A DNA stretch of 64,000 nucleotides, from assembly GCA_043821115.1 (NCBI GenBank), contig JBDRDD010000017.1:1-64000 (forward strand), written 5' to 3'. Of this stretch, positions 34,437 to 42,170 are shown one piece after another. The first letter of the stretch is position 1; every line of letters begins with the position of its first letter. Origin of the DNA: JBDRDD01 sp043821115 (lineage in GTDB: Bacteria > CAYTYR01 > UBA6262 > DAOVJB01). A program made the position numbers and the translations under genes. The notes beneath the pieces are model-generated. The model was not told the DNA's origin. It did no database searches and saw only the letters and a list, made by a program, of their open reading frames with translations.

Positions 34437-34592
34437 AATATCCCTGCCTTGTTAGTGATGCCCTGACATTTTTGAGCCGACACTTTTATCAATGGGAATC
34501 CGAATTGAGTACGCCAAGGCGTATTCAATAGGTTACCCACTTAATTTGAGTGGCGCAAAATATCAGTGCACACGGCACAGGCGGGGTTTTTT
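34437..34592 (+). ncRNA. ssrS: 6S RNA
   Basis: 6S RNA mimics an open promoter and sequesters sigma-70 RNA polymerase. The conserved features are visible. A closing stem pairs CCCTGCC near 34442 with GGCGGGG near 34580. The 5' side has GCCCTGA and TTTTGAGCCGA. A terminal hairpin runs TTGAGTACGCC/GGCGTATTCAA (34505-34528), followed by AGGTTACCC. The 3' bubble contains a small CACT/AGTG hairpin. GAGCCGA and GGTTAC also occur in E. coli 6S RNA. A T-run at 34587-34593 follows. It lies between zapA and rarA-fau. Confidence 0.8.
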
Positions 34593-34614
34593 TATTTGGA
34601 TAAGAAGGCTTGGT

Positions 34615-35943
34615 ATGGATCTTTTTACAAAAGACGAAGAAAAACAAAAAATTGAGGGCATCCCTCTTGCAAGGCGCATGTGCCCTGTCAATTTCGATGA
34701 GTTCGTGGGACAGGAGCATATACTGGGCCAAGGCAACCTCCTCAGGCGCCTGGTAGAGACCGACAGGGTTGTTTCCATCATACTCTACGGGCCTCCAGGC
34801 TGTGGGAAGAACGCCATAGCGCATATTATCGCACAGAAGACTGAGTCCCATTTTGAGTCTCTAAATGCGGTGACCTGCGGTGTGGCGGATGTAAGAAGGG
34901 TGATAGAGGCCGCCTCACAGCGCAGGAGCCTTTACTCCAAGAGGACAATATTACTGGTTGACGAGATACACCACTTCAACAAAACTCAGCAGGACGCACT
35001 GCTGCCTGACGTGGAAAGGGGGACAGTAACTTTAATCGGTATTACAACGGAAAATCCGTACTTTTACGTAAACAGTGCCCTTATCTCCCGCTCACAGGTG
35101 TTTGAGCTTAAAACACTTGGCGAGGAGGAACTGAAAACCGTAATGAGAAGGGCAATAAAGGATAAAGAACGAGGTTTCGGTAAATTAAAGATAACGATGC
35201 AAGGCGACGCTCTTTCGCACATCGCCCGTATATCAAACGGCGATGCACGCAGGGCCTTGAACGCCCTTGAAGTAGGGGTCTTGAGCACCAGGCCAGCCAG
35301 GGGGGTAATAAACTTCACGCTTTCTGTTGCAGAAGAGTCAATACAGAAGAAGGCAATAGTCTATGACAAAAAGGGGGATGAGCACTACGACACAATATCC
35401 GCATTTATAAAAAGTATGCGGGGTAGCGATCCCGATGCTGTGCTTTACTGGTTGGCAAAGATGATATATGCCGGAGAGGATCCTCGTTTCATAGCCCGCC
35501 GGATAGTGATCTGCGCTGCCGAAGATGTAGGCAACGCGGACCCTCAGGCACTGGTCGTCTCAAATGCCGCAAGAGAAATCAGCGAGTTTGTCGGCATGCC
35601 GGAGGCAAGGATCCCTTTAGCCCAGGCAGCTGTCTATGTTGCATGTGCGCCGAAGAGTAACGCAAGCTATCTGGGTATAGAGAAAGCACTAAAAGATGTA
35701 AAGGATAGAGAAAACCTTCAGGTCCCACTTCACCTTAAGGATAGCACGGCTGACGGGGACGGGCGTTTTGGTCACGGCGTGGGGTACAAGTACCCGCATG
35801 ATTACCCGTATCATTGGGTGAAACAGGAATACATGCCCGAGGGTAGAACTTATTACTGTCCGCAGGAGATGGGTTACGAGGCAAAGATCAAGAAGTGGCT
35901 TGAAGGATTGAAAAGACTAGAAAAAAAAGAAACGAACAAATGA
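34615..35943 (+). CDS. rarA: Replication-associated recombination protein RarA (MgsA)
   Basis: RarA is a clamp-loader-like AAA+ ATPase acting at stalled forks. The 442-residue product starts MDLFTKDEEKQKI and has RMCPVNFDEFVGQEHILGQG, Walker B LLVDEIHHFNKTQQDALLP, and sensor GITTENPYFYVNSALISRS. The C-terminal RarA/WHIP-type region contains MRGSDPDAVLYWLAKMIYAG. The Walker A motif reads GPPGCGKN with N66 where Thr or Ser normally follows the lysine. I start at ATG 34615, after AAGAAGG; a longer frame to 34492 would run into the 6S RNA. Confidence 0.92.
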   Translation: MDLFTKDEEKQKIEGIPLARRMCPVNFDEFVGQEHILGQGNLLRRLVETDRVVSIILYGPPGCGKNAIAHIIAQKTESHFESLNAVTCGVADVRRVIEAASQRRSLYSKRTILLVDEIHHFNKTQQDALLPDVERGTVTLIGITTENPYFYVNSALISRSQVFELKTLGEEELKTVMRRAIKDKERGFGKLKITMQGDALSHIARISNGDARRALNALEVGVLSTRPARGVINFTLSVAEESIQKKAIVYDKKGDEHYDTISAFIKSMRGSDPDAVLYWLAKMIYAGEDPRFIARRIVICAAEDVGNADPQALVVSNAAREISEFVGMPEARIPLAQAAVYVACAPKSNASYLGIEKALKDVKDRENLQVPLHLKDSTADGDGRFGHGVGYKYPHDYPYHWVKQEYMPEGRTYYCPQEMGYEAKIKKWLEGLKRLEKKETNK

Positions 35944-36548
35944 AAACGAAATCTAAAGAAACAATAAGGAAAGAGACACTCTCAAAGAGGGACGCGCAGT
36001 CGCCAGGGGAGATAGAATCAAAAAGCGATATTATAAGACAGAAGCTTTTCTCTTTAGATGTGTTTAAGAGTGCAAAAACCGTGATGTTCTACCTGTCATT
36101 TAAGAGCGAGGTCATGACAGAGCACATGATACGTGAGGCTCTTTGGGGCGGGAAAAGGATAGCGGTTGGCGTAGTAGAGAAGAAAAGGGAAGAAATGATC
36201 ATTTCGCAAATAAGAGATTATGAGAGTGAACTGGAAATAGGGGATTACGGTATCCCGTGTCCTAAAGAGGGGTGTCTGAGCGTTTTTGATGAGGAAGAGC
36301 TGGACGTGATAATAGTCCCCGGCATAGTGTTTGACAGAAGCGGACATCGTATAGGTTACGGGAGGGGGTTCTACGACAGGTTCCTTGGCAGGCTCCAAGG
36401 AAAAACACCTGCTGTAGGGCTGGCATTCGACCTGCAGTTAAGAGACAGTGTAGCTTCAGATCCACATGACGTAATGATTGATGCACTGGTAACGGAGAAG
36501 GAAGTTATGTATTTTGATAAAAAGGGAGGTCACACATGGAGAACTTGA
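35940..36548 (+). CDS. fau: 5-formyltetrahydrofolate cyclo-ligase
   Basis: It converts 5-formyl-THF to 5,10-methenyl-THF. The 202-residue product has the N-terminal RKETLSKRDAQSPGEIESKS helix and the C-terminal signature VPGIVFDRSGHRIGYGRGFYDRFL. It overlaps rarA by four bases (ATGA). In E. coli this gene (ygfA) lies directly behind ssrS; here rarA is inserted between them. folD, another folate gene, is four genes downstream. Confidence 0.93.
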   Translation: MKTKSKETIRKETLSKRDAQSPGEIESKSDIIRQKLFSLDVFKSAKTVMFYLSFKSEVMTEHMIREALWGGKRIAVGVVEKKREEMIISQIRDYESELEIGDYGIPCPKEGCLSVFDEEELDVIIVPGIVFDRSGHRIGYGRGFYDRFLGRLQGKTPAVGLAFDLQLRDSVASDPHDVMIDALVTEKEVMYFDKKGGHTWRT

Positions 36549-38092
36549 TCATGTTGGGATTCGGGGGCCTTTTTTTAGGAGTAGTCGCTGGATACGCTAT
36601 CAGGATGATAGTAGGAAAATTCCAGATAGGAAGCGCGGAGTCAGCTGCTAAGAAGATACTGGCGGAAGCTTCACGTGAGGCGCAGACAAAGAAGAAGGAA
36701 GGCGTGCTAGAGGTAAAAGAAGAGATGCACAAATCCCGCGTCGAGTTTGATAAAGAGACGCGCGAACGCCGCCAGGAACTTCAGAGGCTTGAAAAGCGCC
36801 TGATCCAGAAAGAGGAAAACCTCGATCACAAAGTAGATATTCTTGACAAGAAAGAAAGAGAGATAGTCAATAAGGAGAGAAGCCTTGGCAGCCGCGACAA
36901 GGCCCTTAAGGAAGAGGAACAGAAACTCACCAGAAACGCGGAAGAACAGAAAAAGATACTTGAGCGCATGGCGAACATGTCAAGCGCCGAAGCTAAGAAG
37001 ATACTGATGACCCAGATGGAGGAGGAAGCCACAAGAGACGGCGCTGTAATGATAAAGCGCATAGAGCAGCAGACAAAGGAAGAGGCCTCCAAGAAGGCAA
37101 AGGAGATAATAGGAATCGCAATACAGAGATACGCAGCCGATCATACTGCAGAGATAACAGTGACCACGGTTCCTCTGCCGGGAGATGAGATGAAGGGCAG
37201 GATAATAGGAAGAGAGGGACGCAATATACGAGCCCTTGAAACTATAACGGGAGTAGACCTCATCATAGACGATACCCCGGAAGCCATAACCCTTTCCAGT
37301 TTTGACGGTGTGCGCAGGGAGATAGCGCGCATCTCTCTTGAGAGGCTCATATCCGACGGAAGGATACATCCGGGCAGGATAGAAGAGGTCGTAGGCAAGG
37401 TACAGAAAGAGATGGAAGAGAAGCTCAGAGAAATAGGCGATGAGGCTACTTTTGAGATGGGCCTAAGCAACATCCATCCGGAAATAATAAAGCTTCTCGG
37501 CAGGCTAAAATACAGAACGAGCTACGGGCAGAACGTGCTTCAGCACGCAAAGGAAGTTGCTGCCCTCTCCGGTGTTATGGCGGCTGAGCTCGGAGTCAAC
37601 GTGCAGCTTGCAAAGCGCGCGGGACTTCTGCATGACATAGGAAAGGCCGTAAGCCATGAAGTCGAAGGTACCCACACCAAGATAGGTGCTGACATGGCCA
37701 AGAAATACGGGGAGAACGCGAAAGTCATAAATGCCATAGCAGCTCATCACGAGGATGTTGAGACAAACAGCATAGAGGCCGTTATAGTAGGTGCGGCAGA
37801 CGCAATATCAGCGGCGCGTCCCGGTGTAAGGAGGGAGAGTCTTGAGCACTACATCAAGAGGCTCGAGAACCTCGAGAAACTGGCAGACTCCTTTAGAGGT
37901 GTAGAGAAGTCATACGCCATACAGGCCGGAAGGGAAATAAGGATAATAGTTGATGCCGACGCGGTAGATGATGTCATAGCGAGCCAGCTTGCCAGGGATA
38001 TAGCAAAGAAGATAGAGAAGGAACTTGAATATCCCGGACAGGTAAAGGTCACGGTCATCCGAGAGGTCAGGGCCGTAGAAGTGGCGAAATAA
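36536..38092 (+). CDS. rny: Ribonuclease Y
   Basis: RNase Y is a membrane-anchored endoribonuclease that initiates mRNA decay. The 518-residue product has an N-terminal transmembrane helix (about residues 4-24), a long coiled coil to about residue 190 and a KH domain with GRIIGREGRNIRALETITG. An HD domain carries H366-D367 in LHDIGKAVSHEVEGTH. The ATG at 36536 overlaps fau by 13 bases. Presence of RNase Y rather than RNase E is typical of many non-proteobacterial phyla. Confidence 0.96.
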   Translation: MENLIMLGFGGLFLGVVAGYAIRMIVGKFQIGSAESAAKKILAEASREAQTKKKEGVLEVKEEMHKSRVEFDKETRERRQELQRLEKRLIQKEENLDHKVDILDKKEREIVNKERSLGSRDKALKEEEQKLTRNAEEQKKILERMANMSSAEAKKILMTQMEEEATRDGAVMIKRIEQQTKEEASKKAKEIIGIAIQRYAADHTAEITVTTVPLPGDEMKGRIIGREGRNIRALETITGVDLIIDDTPEAITLSSFDGVRREIARISLERLISDGRIHPGRIEEVVGKVQKEMEEKLREIGDEATFEMGLSNIHPEIIKLLGRLKYRTSYGQNVLQHAKEVAALSGVMAAELGVNVQLAKRAGLLHDIGKAVSHEVEGTHTKIGADMAKKYGENAKVINAIAAHHEDVETNSIEAVIVGAADAISAARPGVRRESLEHYIKRLENLEKLADSFRGVEKSYAIQAGREIRIIVDADAVDDVIASQLARDIAKKIEKELEYPGQVKVTVIREVRAVEVAK

Positions 38093-38114
38093 CATACAAT
38101 ATGGAAAGTGGAAT

Positions 38115-38891
38115 ATGAAAGTATTAATGATAGCCGATATTTTTAGTGAACCCGGCAGGCAGCTCGTAAGAGATTTACTGCCCGGGGTAAAAGAAAAGTA
38201 CTCGGCTGACATCTGCATAGCAAATGGTGAAAATGTTGCCGGTGGCTTCGGTCTTACGCCGAAGACCGCCGGCCAGCTTTTTTCATCAGGAGTTGATATC
38301 CTTACAATGGGCAACCACGTCTGGGATCGCAGGGACATATTTGATATAATAGAGGATGAGAGGATAATACGTCCAGCCAATTATCCTCCCGGTGTTCCGG
38401 GGCGAGGATGGGGAGTATTCAACCTGGACAAGAAAACAAAAGTGGGTGTCGTCAACCTGGCCGGCCGTGTGTACATGTCAAATATTGAATGCCCTTTCAG
38501 GACGGCTGACAAAGTTATTGAAGAGATAAAAAAACAGACCAATATCATCATAGTAGATATGCATGCTGAGGTAACAAGCGAGAAGAATGCGCTTGGTTGG
38601 TATCTTGACGGAAGGGTCAGTGCCGTAGTCGGCACTCACACTCATATTCCGACAGCGGATGAGCGCATACTTCCCGACGGGACCGCCTATATCACCGATA
38701 TGGGAATGACAGGCTCACTTGATTCTGTTATAGGGATAAAAAAGGAAATAGCGATACAGCGCTTCCTTACCCAGATGCCGATACGCTTTGAAGCGGCAAA
38801 TGATAACGTGGTTCTTGCCGGCGTGGTGATAGACATAGATACCGCTTCAGGTAAAGCGACTGCAATTGAAAGAATAAAGGTACAATCATAA
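38115..38891 (+). CDS. ymdB: YmdB-family metallophosphoesterase
   Basis: The 258-residue product belongs to the TIGR00282-type family. It has MIADIFSEPGRQLVRDLLPG, then NGENVAGGFGLTPKTA, the MGNHVWDRRDI metal motif and DMHAEVTSEKNALGWYLDGR with VGTHTHIPTADERILP. In Bacillus YmdB is a 2',3'-cyclic nucleotide phosphodiesterase encoded next to rny, as here. It is 22 bases after rny. Confidence 0.92.
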   Translation: MKVLMIADIFSEPGRQLVRDLLPGVKEKYSADICIANGENVAGGFGLTPKTAGQLFSSGVDILTMGNHVWDRRDIFDIIEDERIIRPANYPPGVPGRGWGVFNLDKKTKVGVVNLAGRVYMSNIECPFRTADKVIEEIKKQTNIIIVDMHAEVTSEKNALGWYLDGRVSAVVGTHTHIPTADERILPDGTAYITDMGMTGSLDSVIGIKKEIAIQRFLTQMPIRFEAANDNVVLAGVVIDIDTASGKATAIERIKVQS

Positions 38892-38919
38892 AATTTTCCT
38901 TTTATATGCGGAGGAACAT

Positions 38920-39771
38920 ATGGCTGCTAAAATAATAAACGGTCGTGCCATAGCCCAAAACCTGCAGGAGAAGATGGGTGAGGAGATACACCAGATTGTT
39001 GACAGGGGGGGTATGGCTCCAGGGCTGGCTGTAATACTTGTAGGTGAGAACCCGGCTTCGCAGGTATATGTTCGCATGAAAAAGAAGGCATGCGAGAAGG
39101 TCGGAATCTACAATAAGCAGATTGTTCTTCCTGCGACCACCAAGGAGAAGGAGTTAAAGGAGTTGGTGGAGCAGTTAAATAATGATAAGAGGATCCACGG
39201 TATACTTGTGCAGTCACCGCTTCCGGATCATATCAATTTCCACTCGGTCATAGAAATAATCCTTCCTCAAAAAGACGTTGACGGCTTTCATCCGGTTAAT
39301 ATGGGAAACCTTCTTCTGGGTATTCCTAAATTCATTTCATGCACCCCACTTGGTATAATGGAACTTTTCAAGAGGGAGAATATAGAACTAAAAGGCAAGC
39401 GCGCTGTTGTTGTGGGAAGAAGCAATATCGTAGGCAAGCCCATGATGGTACTGCTTATACTAAATCACGCAACAGTCACTGTATGCCACACCAGAACACA
39501 GGACCTTGCTTCCATAACACGCGAGGCGGATATAATCGTGGCAGCTGCCGGCAAAGCTAACATAATAACCGCGGATATGGTAAAAGAAGGCGTGGTTGTC
39601 ATAGATGTAGGCATGAACCGCGTTGACGGAAAACTGGTCGGCGACGTTGACTTCGCGAAAGTATCACAGAAAGCATCCTATATCACGCCCGTACCCGGAG
39701 GGGTAGGGCCAATGACTGTTACGATGCTCCTTCACAACACCATCAAGGCATATAAAGAACAACTCATATGA
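38920..39771 (+). CDS. folD: Bifunctional methylenetetrahydrofolate dehydrogenase/cyclohydrolase
   Basis: FolD interconverts 5,10-methylene-, methenyl- and 10-formyl-THF. The 283-residue product has VYVRMKKKACEKVGI with the catalytic lysine, then HGILVQSPLPDHI, the GRSNIVGKPM NADP motif and the C-terminal YITPVPGGVGPMTVTMLLHN. It follows a GCGGAGG site and overlaps xseA by four bases. Confidence 0.96.
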   Translation: MAAKIINGRAIAQNLQEKMGEEIHQIVDRGGMAPGLAVILVGENPASQVYVRMKKKACEKVGIYNKQIVLPATTKEKELKELVEQLNNDKRIHGILVQSPLPDHINFHSVIEIILPQKDVDGFHPVNMGNLLLGIPKFISCTPLGIMELFKRENIELKGKRAVVVGRSNIVGKPMMVLLILNHATVTVCHTRTQDLASITREADIIVAAAGKANIITADMVKEGVVVIDVGMNRVDGKLVGDVDFAKVSQKASYITPVPGGVGPMTVTMLLHNTIKAYKEQLI

Positions 39772-41012
39772 GAACAAAAAACCTAAACACAAATATGAAT
39801 AACAGTCTGTTTGACGATAAACGTGTTTTCACTATCGGGGAGATCAACAAGATCTCCAAGGATATGCTTGAAGGCGCGTTCTCCAATATATGGGTCCAGG
39901 GTGAGATATCAAATTACAAACTCCACAGCATGGGGCATATGTACTTCACGCTTAAGGACGAGGAAGGACAGATAAGCGCTGTCATGTACAAGGGATACAC
40001 CAGCCAGCTCAGGTTCACGCCGGGAGATGGCCTTAAAGTACTGTTGCGGGGGAAGCTCAGTATATACTTAAAGCGCGGGCAGTACCAGATAGTGGCATAT
40101 GAAATGCAGCCTGCTGGAAAGGGAGCTCTGCAGCTTGCTTTCGAGCAGTTAAAAGAGAAGCTTTCCAAGGAAGGCCTTTTTGACCAGGCAAGAAAAAGGC
40201 CTCTGCCTTTTCTGCCGCAGAAGATAGGCGTCATAACCTCTCCCACAGGAGCTGCTATAAGGGATATCCTGAGCGTAATAGGCAGGAGATTCGCAAATGT
40301 GGAGATACTAATAAATCCCGTAAGGGTGCAGGGGGATGAGGCGCCACAAGAGATAGTAAATGCCATAGAAGAGATGAATAAGAATTTTCCTGAGCTTGAT
40401 GTTCTTATAGTGGGAAGAGGCGGAGGATCCCTGGAGGATCTGTGGGGTTTTAATGACGAAAGGGTGGCAAGAGCCATATATACATCAAAGCTCCCCGTTA
40501 TATCAGCAGTAGGCCATGAGATTGATTTTACCATAAGCGACTTTGTTGCCGATGTACGGGCAGCAACACCGTCTGCGGCGGCAGAGCTGGTCGTAAAGAA
40601 CAAAGAAGATATAGTAAAGACAGTAGAATATTACAGGAACAGGCTCAAGATGAACCTTGAGCATCTATATGAAAAATATCACACGCGTTACCAGAGAGTA
40701 ATAGAAAGCAAGATATTCAGGAAGCCCGTTGAATATATAAACCAGCTTCAGCAGGAAGTGGATGACCTGACAGAGCAGATAAGGCAGTCATTTGCACACT
40801 TCGTAGAAATAAAGAAAAAAGAATTCCACCTGTTTACCGAGAAGCTCTCAATATTAAATCCCCTTTCTATTTTAGCAAGGGGATATAGTGTTACATATAA
40901 AATGCCGCAGGAGACTATAGTGAAAGATTCAGAAGAGGTTTCAACAGGCGACAGTATAAAGATAAAGCTTAATAAAGGCGAGCTTATATGCGATGTTAAG
41001 GAAAAGAGGTGA
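39768..41012 (+). CDS. xseA: Exodeoxyribonuclease VII large subunit
   Basis: The large subunit of the ExoVII nuclease acts on single-stranded DNA with XseB. The 414-residue product has an N-terminal OB fold (FTIGEINKISKDMLEGAFSN onwards), the catalytic region KIGVITSPTGAAIRDILSV, VGRGGGSLEDLWGFNDE and AVGHEIDFTISDFVADVRAA. A C-terminal coiled coil ends in ILARGYSVTY. The start ATG 39768 overlaps folD; ATG 39795 is a possible shorter start. Confidence 0.95.
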   Translation: MRTKNLNTNMNNSLFDDKRVFTIGEINKISKDMLEGAFSNIWVQGEISNYKLHSMGHMYFTLKDEEGQISAVMYKGYTSQLRFTPGDGLKVLLRGKLSIYLKRGQYQIVAYEMQPAGKGALQLAFEQLKEKLSKEGLFDQARKRPLPFLPQKIGVITSPTGAAIRDILSVIGRRFANVEILINPVRVQGDEAPQEIVNAIEEMNKNFPELDVLIVGRGGGSLEDLWGFNDERVARAIYTSKLPVISAVGHEIDFTISDFVADVRAATPSAAAELVVKNKEDIVKTVEYYRNRLKMNLEHLYEKYHTRYQRVIESKIFRKPVEYINQLQQEVDDLTEQIRQSFAHFVEIKKKEFHLFTEKLSILNPLSILARGYSVTYKMPQETIVKDSEEVSTGDSIKIKLNKGELICDVKEKR

Positions 41013-41016
41013 CATC

Positions 41017-41277
41017 ATGGCTAAGAAAGCAGAAGCAAAATTTGAGGATGCCCTGACAAGGCTTGAAACTATCGTGACACAGCTCGAAGATGGCGAAGTG
41101 TCTCTTGATAGTTCCCTTAAGATGTTCGAGGAGGGGATAGAGCTATCAAGGCTGTGCGCCAAGAAACTCGAAGAAGCCCAGAAAAAGATAGAGATTCTTA
41201 CCAAGACAAAAGAGGGGAAGACATCTAAGAAAGCTTTCAAGTTAGACGGGGAAGAAAATAGCGAAGACCTGTTTTAA
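41017..41277 (+). CDS. xseB: Exodeoxyribonuclease VII small subunit
   Basis: The 86-residue small subunit has the family pattern FEDALTRLETIVTQLEDGEV followed by SLDSSLKMFEEGIELSRLC. ATG 41017 after an AGAGGTGA site is chosen over the in-frame ATG 40993, which lies inside xseA without a ribosome binding site. Its gene lies five bases after xseA and 20 before ispA, a widespread xseB-ispA-dxs arrangement. Confidence 0.94.
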   Translation: MAKKAEAKFEDALTRLETIVTQLEDGEVSLDSSLKMFEEGIELSRLCAKKLEEAQKKIEILTKTKEGKTSKKAFKLDGEENSEDLF

Positions 41278-41297
41278 TACCTCCGCAAGGATGATAA

Positions 41298-42149
41298 ATG
41301 CTCAAACAATACCTTAAGAAGAAACAACAGCTTATCGAAAAAGCGCTTGATGTGCATCTTCCGGGTAAGAAACAGTATCCGGAAATAATACATCAGGCTA
41401 TGAGATATTCCGTATTTGCCGGGGGTAAGAGGATTCGACCTATACTTGTTCTTATGGCAAACGAGGTGTGCGGAGGCAGGGATAAGGACGTTTTGCCTCT
41501 TGCATGCGCCATAGAGATGATACATAATTACTCTCTTGTGCATGATGACCTTCCTGCCATGGACAATGATGACTACAGGAGGGGTAAGCTTACCTGCCAC
41601 AAGAAGTTTGATGAGGCTACGGCGATACTCGCAGGAGACGCTTTGCTTACACGCGCATTTGAGGTTATGGCAAAGGCGGGGTATTCATCAGGGATAATTA
41701 GAGAGGTGGCAAAGGCTATAGGCACAGAGGGTATGGTGGGTGGTCAGGTAGCAGAGCTTGTTGAAAAAAAGAGGCTTTCTGCAAAGACAAATAAGCAGAA
41801 GGAAGAAGCTATTAAGTATGTGCACCATTACAAAACAGGTGCACTGATAAAGGTATGTCTTACGGCCGGGGCAATGGCTGCGAAGGCCTCGAAGCAAAAG
41901 GTCAGCTCACTTGAAAAATATGGTGAAAATTTAGGCTTGGCTTTTCAGATTACAGATGATATATTAGATGTAAAGCAGGATGGGGGGGTATTCGGGGAAT
42001 TCACCTACACAGGAATATACGGGATACACGGTTCACAGGAGATAGTCCACGGTCTTGTTGAGCATGCAAAGCAGGAAGTTGACATTTTCGGTCAAAAAGC
42101 GAAGATGTTGAAAGCTCTTGCCGATCTTGTCGCCACGAGGAAGAAATAA
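41298..42149 (+). CDS. ispA: Polyprenyl (farnesyl/geranylgeranyl) diphosphate synthase
   Basis: A short-chain trans-prenyltransferase of 283 residues. The first aspartate-rich motif is in HDDLPAMDNDDYRRGK (about residues 78-93) and the second in FQITDDILDVKQD. The upstream KGGKRIRP-type motif reads AGGKRIRPILVLMANE. Product chain length (C15 or C20) cannot be fixed by eye, but DDLPAMDNDD is the bacterial FPP-synthase form. It follows xseB and is two genes from small proteins and dxs, the first enzyme of the DXP pathway. Confidence 0.93.
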   Translation: MLKQYLKKKQQLIEKALDVHLPGKKQYPEIIHQAMRYSVFAGGKRIRPILVLMANEVCGGRDKDVLPLACAIEMIHNYSLVHDDLPAMDNDDYRRGKLTCHKKFDEATAILAGDALLTRAFEVMAKAGYSSGIIREVAKAIGTEGMVGGQVAELVEKKRLSAKTNKQKEEAIKYVHHYKTGALIKVCLTAGAMAAKASKQKVSSLEKYGENLGLAFQITDDILDVKQDGGVFGEFTYTGIYGIHGSQEIVHGLVEHAKQEVDIFGQKAKMLKALADLVATRKK

Positions 42150-42170
42150 ATCTACTCTTACGGGTGATAA

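Noticed and set aside
34492..34614. Longer reading frame upstream of rarA
   Set aside because: The extra codons overlap the 6S RNA and have no ribosome binding site; the AAA+ family homology begins after ATG 34615.
39914..40603. 229-residue open frame on the - strand over xseA
   Set aside because: Antisense to a well-supported gene, no conserved motif, no promoter.
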